The notes under the pieces: generated by a model
Told to the model about the DNA's origin: nothing
The model's database searches: none
The model's input: only the letters and a program-made list of their open reading frames with translations
Shown: piece after piece, positions 58,020 to 64,000 of the stretch
Layout: the number at the start of each line of letters is the position of its first letter
How positions within the stretch are numbered: position 1 is the stretch's first letter
Program-made: the position numbers and the translations under genes
From: Prosthecobacter sp.
GTDB lineage: Bacteria; Verrucomicrobiota; Verrucomicrobiia; Verrucomicrobiales; Verrucomicrobiaceae
DNA length: 64,000 bases
Direction of reading: 5' to 3'
Assembly: GCA_019186985.1 (NCBI GenBank)
Contig: JABARQ010000018.1
Span: 111,240-175,239 of the forward strand

Positions 58020-60542
58020 ATGAAGGTCCACGCCCTGCATTTCCTCCTGACCGCATTCGCGGCTGCCGCCACCGCCGCGGACGAACCGACGGCGCAGGCC
58101 CGGGCTCACGCCGGCATCTCCGCCGACCAGCTCAGCTTCTTCGAAAAGAACATCCGCCCCGTGCTCGTCGAGCACTGCTACAAGTGCCACTCGGCCGAGT
58201 CCGACAAGGTCAAGGGCGGCCTCACCCTCGACACGAAACAAGGCACGCTTCTCGGCGGCGAGTCCGGCCATCCCGGCGTCACCCCGGGCAGCCCTGCCGA
58301 AAGCTCCCTCTACGAGGCCATCACCTGGCGCAATGACGACATGCAGATGCCGCCGAAGAACCGGCTGCCCGACGAGGTGATCGCGAACTTCAAAAAGTGG
58401 ATCGAGATGGGCGCGCCCGACCCGCGCGAACAAAAAGTGACGAACGCCGCCGGCGGCAGGCGCCAGATCAACATGGACGAGGGAAGGAGGCACTGGGCCT
58501 TCCAGAAGCCCGTGAAGGCGGACCCCCCCGCCGTGAAAACCGAGGGCTGGGCCAGGACCGACATCGACCGCTTTGTGCTCGCCGGCCTGGAGAAAGCGGG
58601 GCTGCAGCCCGTCGGCGACGCCGACCGCGCCACCCTCATCCGCCGCATCGCCTATGACCTCACCGGCCTGCCTCCCACGCCCGACGAGGTGAAGGCCTTC
58701 CTCGCCGACACCTCTCCCGAAGCCGTGAAGCGTGTCATCGACCAGTACCTCGACTCGCGGCGCTTCGGCGAACGCTGGGGCCGTCACTGGCTCGACATCG
58801 CCCGTTATGCCGAAAGCAGCGGCAAGGAGGTGAACGTCCTCTACCCCCATGCCTGGCGCTACCGCGACTACGTCATCGAGGCCTTCAACCGCGACAAGCC
58901 CTACGACCAGTTTCTCAAGGAGCAGATCGCCGGCGACCTGATGAAGTTCGAAAACAAGCACGATCAGGCGGAGAAGATCGTCGCCACAGGCTTCCTCGCC
59001 ATCGGCAGCAAGGGCCACAACCAGCGGGACAAGCGCCAGTTCGCCATGGACCTCGTCGATGAGCAGATCGACGCCATGTCCCAGGCCATGCTCGGCCTCA
59101 CCCTCGCCTGCGCCCGCTGCCACGACCACAAGTTCGACCCCGTCACCCAGCGCGACTACTACGCCCTCGCCGGCATCTTCCTGAGCAGCGAGACGCTTTA
59201 CGGCACCTACAGCCAGCTGCAGAACATCAACCCGGGAAGCCTGATCGAGCTGGACCGGGCCGCCGACATGCCCTCGGCGCTCGCCGCCCTTTCGCCGGGT
59301 GAATACGCGACCTTGAAGCGGCAGCACGAGGAGTCCTCGCAGACGGCGGAAAACATCCGTGAGCAGGTGCGCGGCATGAGCGCCGGTGAGCGTGAACGCC
59401 AGGGCGCCGCCAGCTTCCTGCGCATCCGCAGCTCCTTTGACCGCGCCGAATCCATCCGCGCCGACCTCGACCTGTTCAACCCCGACGGCACGCCGCGCTC
59501 GCTCGCCATGGGCGTGCTTGACCGCGACCGTCCGATCAACAGCCCCATCCTCATTCGCGGCGACCTCAAGCAGCCGGGCGACCTCGTGCCGCGCGGCCTT
59601 GTCGAGGTCCTGTGCGCCAAGGGCGAGCCCCTGAACATCAGCCAGGGCAGCGGCCGCCTCGACCTCGCCTGGTGGATCGCCTCCAGGGACAATCCGCTCA
59701 CCGCCCGCGTCATGGTGAACCGCGTGTGGATGAAGCTCATGGGCACGCCCATCGTCGCCACGCCGGACAACTTCGGCTTCATGGGCCAGAAGCCCACGCA
59801 TCCCGAGCTGCTCGACCACCTGGCCGTCGGCTTCATGGATGAAGGCTGGTCCGTGAAGAGGCTGATCCGCGGCATCATGCTCAGCCGCGCCTATCAGATG
59901 GGCTCGGGCTACAACGCGCAGAACTACGCCGCCGACCCGGAGAACAAATGGCACTGGCGCATGAGCCAGCGCCGGCTCGACGCCGAGGCCATCCGCGATG
60001 CCATGCTTTTTGTTGCCGGCGTGCTCGACTTCTACCCCGTGGACGGCTCGCCCGTCGCCAGGGCCGGCGAGGGTCGTGAAGGCATCTTCAACCTGGCCCG
60101 CGAGGTGTCGGGCAAACCCTACAACTTCCGCAGCATCTACCTGCCGATCGTGCGCGACCAGATCCCCGAATTCCTCGGCACCTTCGACTTCCCCGACGCC
60201 AGCCTCGTCAGCAGCGAACGCGACACCACCAATGTGCCGGGCCAGAGCCTCTTTCTCATGAACAACCCGCAGGCCATCAGCGCGGCGGACGCCTTCGCCC
60301 GGCGGATCGGCAAGCTTGAAGGCACCCCGCTTGAGCGCCTGACCCAGGCCTACCAGCTCTGCTTTGCCCGGCCGCCCACCGAGGCCGAGCTGGCCGCCAT
60401 CAAGGCCTTCTGGACGCGCTTTCCCGACCAGGCCGCCGGCGGCAAGCAGACTCAGCAGGCCAGGGACTACGGCAAAAACGCCGCGCTCTCCGCCTTCTGC
60501 CAGAGCCTCTTCGCCAGCGCCGAGTTCCGCTACCTCAACTGA
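58020..60542 (+). CDS. Exported DUF1549/DUF1553 (PSD1-type) cytochrome-like protein
   Basis: The 840-residue protein is the type abundant in Planctomycetes and Verrucomicrobia. It has a signal peptide (about residues 1-20). An N-terminal cytochrome-like PSCyt1 segment has C-Y-K-C-H (Cys53, Cys56, His57) as a heme site. DUF1549 follows at about 170-380, with a second C-A-R-C-H-D-H-K motif near 363, and then DUF1553 at about 560-800. These proteins probably carry heme c and act outside the membrane on polymer degradation, but their reaction is unproven. A DUF1501 gene usually follows this type; here the next gene is a convergent esterase instead. The ATG at 58020 is chosen for the signal. Confidence 0.93.
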   Translation: MKVHALHFLLTAFAAAATAADEPTAQARAHAGISADQLSFFEKNIRPVLVEHCYKCHSAESDKVKGGLTLDTKQGTLLGGESGHPGVTPGSPAESSLYEAITWRNDDMQMPPKNRLPDEVIANFKKWIEMGAPDPREQKVTNAAGGRRQINMDEGRRHWAFQKPVKADPPAVKTEGWARTDIDRFVLAGLEKAGLQPVGDADRATLIRRIAYDLTGLPPTPDEVKAFLADTSPEAVKRVIDQYLDSRRFGERWGRHWLDIARYAESSGKEVNVLYPHAWRYRDYVIEAFNRDKPYDQFLKEQIAGDLMKFENKHDQAEKIVATGFLAIGSKGHNQRDKRQFAMDLVDEQIDAMSQAMLGLTLACARCHDHKFDPVTQRDYYALAGIFLSSETLYGTYSQLQNINPGSLIELDRAADMPSALAALSPGEYATLKRQHEESSQTAENIREQVRGMSAGERERQGAASFLRIRSSFDRAESIRADLDLFNPDGTPRSLAMGVLDRDRPINSPILIRGDLKQPGDLVPRGLVEVLCAKGEPLNISQGSGRLDLAWWIASRDNPLTARVMVNRVWMKLMGTPIVATPDNFGFMGQKPTHPELLDHLAVGFMDEGWSVKRLIRGIMLSRAYQMGSGYNAQNYAADPENKWHWRMSQRRLDAEAIRDAMLFVAGVLDFYPVDGSPVARAGEGREGIFNLAREVSGKPYNFRSIYLPIVRDQIPEFLGTFDFPDASLVSSERDTTNVPGQSLFLMNNPQAISAADAFARRIGKLEGTPLERLTQAYQLCFARPPTEAELAAIKAFWTRFPDQAAGGKQTQQARDYGKNAALSAFCQSLFASAEFRYLN

Positions 60543-61341
60543 GCCGCTCCTTCACGATCCGGCCGAAGAAGCGCAGGCTGTCCGCCAGGTGCTCATGCCA
60601 GTACTCCCAGCTGTGGGCTCCGGGAAACTCCTCATAGACATGCGTCATGCCGGAGCGGTCCAGCTCCTGGTGCAGCCTGCGGTTGTGCTCGACGAGCAGG
60701 TCCTCGGCGCCGCAGTCAAAGCGCAGCGGCGGCAGGCGGTGCGCGTTCATCTTCAGGCAGGCCAGCACCTGGGTCGGCCGCTCCTCCGCAAGGTCGAACT
60801 GCTCCGTCGTCTCCTCCACAAAACCCTGCATCTGCGCCACGTCGGTGATGCTGCTGTGGGCGCTGATGCCTGCATAAAGCTCCGGATGCAGGGCCCCGAG
60901 CCGCAGTGCTCCGTAACCGCCCATGGACAGGCCGCTGATGAAACGCAGGCCCCCGGTGCAGTTCGGCTCCACCACGGAAGCGGCGGCGGGCACCTCTTCG
61001 ACAATCCAGCGCGCGTAATCGGCGACGGCATGGCGCAGATAGCCGCTGCCATCCCCCCAGAGGCCGTCGGAAGGCATCGCCAGCACCATCGGCGGCAGGC
61101 CTTCGTGTTCGATCAGCCGCATCAGCACCTGATGCGCGCCCCCCTTGAAAAGCCAGGCCCAGTGGCTGCCATAAACCCCGTGCAGCAGCGTCACCAGCGG
61201 CAGCCTTGAGGCACGGATGCCAGGCGGCACAAAGAAGGTGATGTCCGCCCTCCGGCGCAAGGCGGCGGATTTCACGGTCACGAAGTGCACGCCTTCAGGA
61301 GCCAGGCCCGGATGGGAGATCTCGATGGTACGAAACGACAT
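60535..61341 (-). CDS. Esterase D-like alpha/beta-hydrolase
   Basis: A 268-residue alpha/beta-hydrolase of the esterase D / putative-esterase family. The oxyanion region L-L-H-G-V-Y-G-S-H-W (about 51-60) and the nucleophile motif G-L-S-M-G-G (Ser near 134) are clear; later H-S-W-E-Y-W (about 245-250) gives the His. Members include S-formylglutathione hydrolases, acetyl-xylan and feruloyl esterases. No signal peptide is visible, so it is likely cytoplasmic. The ATG at 61341 is taken; a TTG two codons upstream also exists. It overlaps the 3' end of the PSD1 gene by 8 bp (convergent). Confidence 0.86.
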   Translation of the reverse strand: MSFRTIEISHPGLAPEGVHFVTVKSAALRRRADITFFVPPGIRASRLPLVTLLHGVYGSHWAWLFKGGAHQVLMRLIEHEGLPPMVLAMPSDGLWGDGSGYLRHAVADYARWIVEEVPAAASVVEPNCTGGLRFISGLSMGGYGALRLGALHPELYAGISAHSSITDVAQMQGFVEETTEQFDLAEERPTQVLACLKMNAHRLPPLRFDCGAEDLLVEHNRRLHQELDRSGMTHVYEEFPGAHSWEYWHEHLADSLRFFGRIVKERLS

Positions 61342-61417
61342 GTCCAACCCCTGCCTCAGTCATCGGCGCCTGCCAAGGCCGTTCATCAGCTCACTCCGGC
61401 TGGAGCCATGGCCCAAC

Positions 61418-61447
61418 AAAAAAGCGTCCCGGCGGACCGGGACGCTT
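61418..61447 (-). terminator. Rho-independent terminator of the MFS gene at 61476
   Basis: A perfect 11-bp stem (61422-61432 with 61437-61447) with a 4-nt loop is followed on the minus strand by a run of six T residues (61423-61418). It lies 28 bp after the stop of the transporter gene. Confidence 0.9.
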
Positions 61448-61475
61448 CGTGATGGATGGAGCTGACTTGGGTGAA

Positions 61476-63074
61476 TCAGGCAGCCTGCTCGTCGATCCGG
61501 ACTGGTTTATAACCGCCAATGGCTTTGAAGTAGAGAATCAGCAAAAAGTAAATAACTGCCATGCCAATAGGCAGCAATGCGTCTGTCTTCAGCAGTTTGC
61601 GGCAGCCAGCAATCTCTGCCTCGACCATTGCCTTCTGCTCTGGAGAACGTTTTTCAGAGGCCACCGACTTCGCTTCTTCCAGCTTTTTGCCATCAAGGGC
61701 GGAAACAGCGGAGAATTTGAGCCACTGACTGGGTTTTTCAGCCTTGTTGGCCTCCAGAATAGCCTCCTGGCCGTTGGCCTTCATGTGCTCGGCTGTGAAA
61801 CGATCCTTGCCGTAGCCAAGGCCTGGGCCGCCGAGCTGTCCGACAGAAAGCATGGCGATACCACCCATGATAGACATGGCGACAGCACCACTGCGGGGAA
61901 AACGATCACCTACGACAGCAAGCATCGTTGGCCAGAAGAAGGTCTTGCCGATGCTGTAAATCAGCATCGCACCAAAGGCCATGCCGATGTTTGTCACGCC
62001 TGATGCGGCGAAAAGGCCAACGATGGCAAAGATCGAGCAAACAAAAAGGATCGTTAGCGGGGAGAACTTTAGCTTATCTTCGATCCAGTGGGCGCAGAAC
62101 CTCAGGCCAAACATCATTGCGGAGGCAAAAATGAAAAGAATCTTGCCCTGTGCCGGGCTCAAGATGCTGCCGTTGATGGCCTCGATCCAGGAGTCTGTGC
62201 CCAGTTCAAGCGAACCAACGATGGAATGGGCCAGGAAAAGAAGAAATAGCATCCAATGACCGATCGCGAACTTGGTGATCACGGCCACCCAGACCAGGAA
62301 ACCGACACCCACCGCCATGGAAATATAGTCCCAGTTCTGGCTCACAAAGAAATCAGAACCGCTAAGTCCTTTCAGAATATTGCCGCCCAGGGCATCCCGA
62401 GTGAAGAGGTAAAGGAAGAAACCTGCGACAGCCCCCCCCAGAATTCCTACATCTTTCATCATCTCGCCCAAGGACAGCCCTTTGGCAGATGCCTCTGAAC
62501 GCGGAAAGTGCTGGCCAAAGAACATGAAACCGTAAATCACCGTCGGCACGAGGTAGAGGGCGAGTTGAGCCTTCCAGCTCCAGGAAGAACCGACCGCAAG
62601 TGTGATCAAGGACCCGAGAATCATGCCCGCCGGCCAGCTCGCATGCAGGATGTTCAAATAGTGGGTACGGTTTTCAGGGAACAAGGTTGCCACCAGAGGA
62701 TTGGCAACAGCTTCCAGGGTTCCATTAGCCAGCGAGAATGTGAACGTGCCACAAAACAGGGCCAGGAAAGCTGTTTGCTGATCCATTCCAGCCGATGGGA
62801 TCAGAGTAATGATCGCTGACAGCAAGTGCAAAAGGAAGGCTGTGACAACCAGTTTGCCATAGCCAATTCTGTCGACAATAACGCCACCAATGATAATTCC
62901 GAAGCAGAAGCCGCTAAATCCGGCTCCGCCGATCAAGCCGACCTGGAGACCAGTAAAACCGAACAGCTTGGCCCATTCACCGCCAATACCGTTTCGGATA
63001 CTAAAGCCGACGCCGGCGGCCAGAATGGCCATGAAGCCTGCCCAGAGGAGGCGCATTCGATTGTTTTCACTCAT
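61476..63074 (-). CDS. MFS transporter with an inserted charged loop
   Basis: A 532-residue major-facilitator protein with about 12 helices. Its C-terminus ends Y-F-K-A-I-G-G-Y-K-P-V, like the neighbour at 63247. Between the last helices there is a hydrophilic, helical loop of about 70 residues (about 430-500), rich in Lys, Glu and Ala, that ordinary MFS proteins lack. The substrate is unknown; the fold resembles nucleoside or sugar symporter branches. The sequence is richer in A and T than its neighbours. It has a clear terminator downstream. The start is the ATG at 63074. Confidence 0.85.
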   Translation of the reverse strand: MSENNRMRLLWAGFMAILAAGVGFSIRNGIGGEWAKLFGFTGLQVGLIGGAGFSGFCFGIIIGGVIVDRIGYGKLVVTAFLLHLLSAIITLIPSAGMDQQTAFLALFCGTFTFSLANGTLEAVANPLVATLFPENRTHYLNILHASWPAGMILGSLITLAVGSSWSWKAQLALYLVPTVIYGFMFFGQHFPRSEASAKGLSLGEMMKDVGILGGAVAGFFLYLFTRDALGGNILKGLSGSDFFVSQNWDYISMAVGVGFLVWVAVITKFAIGHWMLFLLFLAHSIVGSLELGTDSWIEAINGSILSPAQGKILFIFASAMMFGLRFCAHWIEDKLKFSPLTILFVCSIFAIVGLFAASGVTNIGMAFGAMLIYSIGKTFFWPTMLAVVGDRFPRSGAVAMSIMGGIAMLSVGQLGGPGLGYGKDRFTAEHMKANGQEAILEANKAEKPSQWLKFSAVSALDGKKLEEAKSVASEKRSPEQKAMVEAEIAGCRKLLKTDALLPIGMAVIYFLLILYFKAIGGYKPVRIDEQAA

Positions 63075-63190
63075 AGGGATGATGGATGGGATGATGGGGT
63101 GGATGATGAAACAGCCCGGCCAGCCCCGACCTCCTGGCCCGGGTGGAAGAGCGGGCTGGTTTTAGAGGCGGGGGCGGGGGGTGACAAGAT

Positions 63191-63218
63191 AAAAAAGGGC
63201 GGCCCGTGAAGGCCGCCC
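63191..63218 (-). terminator. Rho-independent terminator of the MFS gene at 63247
   Basis: A perfect 8-bp GC-rich stem (63197-63204 with 63211-63218) with a 6-nt loop, followed on the minus strand by six T residues (63196-63191). It sits 28 bp downstream of the stop codon, the same distance as for the paralogue. Confidence 0.9.
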
Positions 63219-63246
63219 CGATGGAAAATCCTGAAAGAACCCCGGC

Positions 63247-64000
63247 TCAGTGACCGCCGATGGCGACCGGCTTGTAGCCGCCCCGCGCCCTGAAGTAGAA
63301 CCACATGCCAAGATAGCAGACCAGCATGAAACCGGGCAGCACGGCGATGTTCGTGAAGGCGCCGCGCTTGCTGTCGGCCTGCACCGCCGTCAGCTCCTTC
63401 GTCGAAGCCTCGTCCAGCGCCTTGATCTTCGCCTGGTCCAGGCTGGGCGTCTCCCCGAAGATGCTCGGCTTCGCCGGTCCGGAAACCTTGGCCAGCAGGG
63501 CGCCGTGATCTTTTTCCAGCCGGCTGTGGATGTCCTGGTCCTGCTGATAACCGATGAACGGGCTGCCCAGCACGCCCAGGAACAGCACGCCCACGGCCGA
63601 GACCCCGTTCAGGGTCAGCGCGCCGCCCTTCGGAAACTGCTCGGAGGTCAGCCCCAGCGTGGTGCTCCACAGAAAGGTCTTGCCAAAGGCGTAGATCGTC
63701 GAGGCGGCGACGATGGCCCAGCCGACACTCTTCGACAGAAGCATGAGCCCGACGATGGCCACCCCGGAGCCCATCACCAGCAGGCCGATCGGCGAGAAAC
63801 GATGCACGATGGGGCCGGCGTAGAAGCGCAGGATGGTCATGATGGCCGAGACATACACAAAGATCCAGGCGGCGAAGTTCGGCGAATCCGCAGGGCCGTT
63901 CAGCTTCAGCAGCTCGGGCATCCAGCCGTCGGTGCCAAGCTCGGTGGTCGCCAGCGGCCCGATCACCACCAGCACGACGATGAAAAGCCAGTTGCCCAGC
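63247..64000 (-). CDS. MFS transporter, paralogue of the neighbour (cut by window edge)
   Basis: Only the C-terminal half (about 250 residues) is in the window; the open frame continues beyond the right edge. It matches the second half of the transporter at 61476: T-E-L-G-T-D-G-W versus L-E-L-G-T-D-S-W, A-F-G-K-T-F-L-W versus S-I-G-K-T-F-F-W, and the final G-G-Y-K-P-V. The inserted charged loop before the last helix is present here too (about 75 residues). The two genes are a tandem duplication that has diverged; the base composition differs, this copy being GC-rich like the rest of the window. Confidence 0.85.
   Translation of the reverse strand, partial: LGNWLFIVVLVVIGPLATTELGTDGWMPELLKLNGPADSPNFAAWIFVYVSAIMTILRFYAGPIVHRFSPIGLLVMGSGVAIVGLMLLSKSVGWAIVAASTIYAFGKTFLWSTTLGLTSEQFPKGGALTLNGVSAVGVLFLGVLGSPFIGYQQDQDIHSRLEKDHGALLAKVSGPAKPSIFGETPSLDQAKIKALDEASTKELTAVQADSKRGAFTNIAVLPGFMLVCYLGMWFYFRARGGYKPVAIGGH

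Noticed and set aside
58002..59954. Long minus-strand frame (650 codons) opposite the DUF1549/DUF1553 gene
   Set aside because: Its composition (Val/Ala/Gly/His-rich with no motif) is that of a GC-rich shadow; the opposite strand encodes a clear conserved protein.

Overview
The window is high-GC, gene-dense bacterial DNA of a type seen in the Verrucomicrobiota, probably a Prosthecobacter- or Verrucomicrobium-like aerobic heterotroph. The evidence is the gene mix: a cytochrome-type DUF1549/DUF1553 protein, formylglycine-type sulfatases, Gfo/Idh/MocA oxidoreductases, a PmoA-like DUF6807 protein, a xylose-isomerase-like TIM barrel with a Tat-like signal, tandem SGNH hydrolases, and giant secreted proteins built from Ig-like, GloVer, NHL and FG-GAP repeats. 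The phylum is an inference; there is no rRNA or other phylogenetic marker beyond MutS, AccD and HflX.

Layout. 1-9.6 kb: the 5' part of accD, a 2,274-residue secreted repeat protein, comF, an rsuA-type pseudouridine synthase and a YefM/YoeB toxin-antitoxin pair. 9.6-18.2 kb: a TIM-barrel sugar isomerase, a small secreted protein translationally coupled to an M64 metallopeptidase, an oxidoreductase and mutS. 18.2-23.2 kb is an accessory island: an AT-richer gene for a membrane TPR protein, then about 2 kb with four tandem 231-235 bp units and diverged relatives carrying REP-like palindromes (a GTAG-type flank plus a bulged stem), and two small exported proteins. 23.2-34.9 kb: a secreted subtilisin-like protease, a DUF6807 protein, proC, a double SGNH hydrolase, a thiol-disulfide-type protein, three GNAT acetyltransferases, a second oxidoreductase, a conserved hypothetical and an HPP membrane protein. 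34.9-51.4 kb: a DUF2726 protein, an LplT-PlsC lipid-remodelling fusion, an esterase-like protein, a periplasmic trypsin-like protease, a large exported protein, two FG-GAP repeat proteins, a cupin, a lone GspF-like membrane protein next to a TonB-like protein, an MBL hydrolase and a PQQ-propeller protein. 51.4-64 kb: two coupled sulfatases with a convergent sugar porter, a BamE-like lipoprotein, hflX, a DUF1549/DUF1553 protein, an esterase, and two paralogous MFS transporters, the second cut by the window edge.

How it fits together. Much of the content serves extracellular polymer use: sulfatases, esterases, SGNH deacetylases, secreted proteases, sugar transporters and oxidoreductases acting on sugar derivatives. 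This is mixed with housekeeping genes (accD, comF, rsuA, mutS, proC, hflX). Most genes lack a clear Shine-Dalgarno sequence. Several start codons lie only 3-11 nt downstream of a -10-like hexamer, which suggests leaderless transcription.

Most notable observations: (i) the REP/REPIN-like repeat island behind mutS, with compensatory changes in its stems; (ii) a shared, unassigned C-terminal module in the three giant secreted proteins; (iii) a remnant of the comF 3' end on the far side of the first giant gene, suggesting that gene was inserted; (iv) recurrent TAGCCT-type elements right before start codons.
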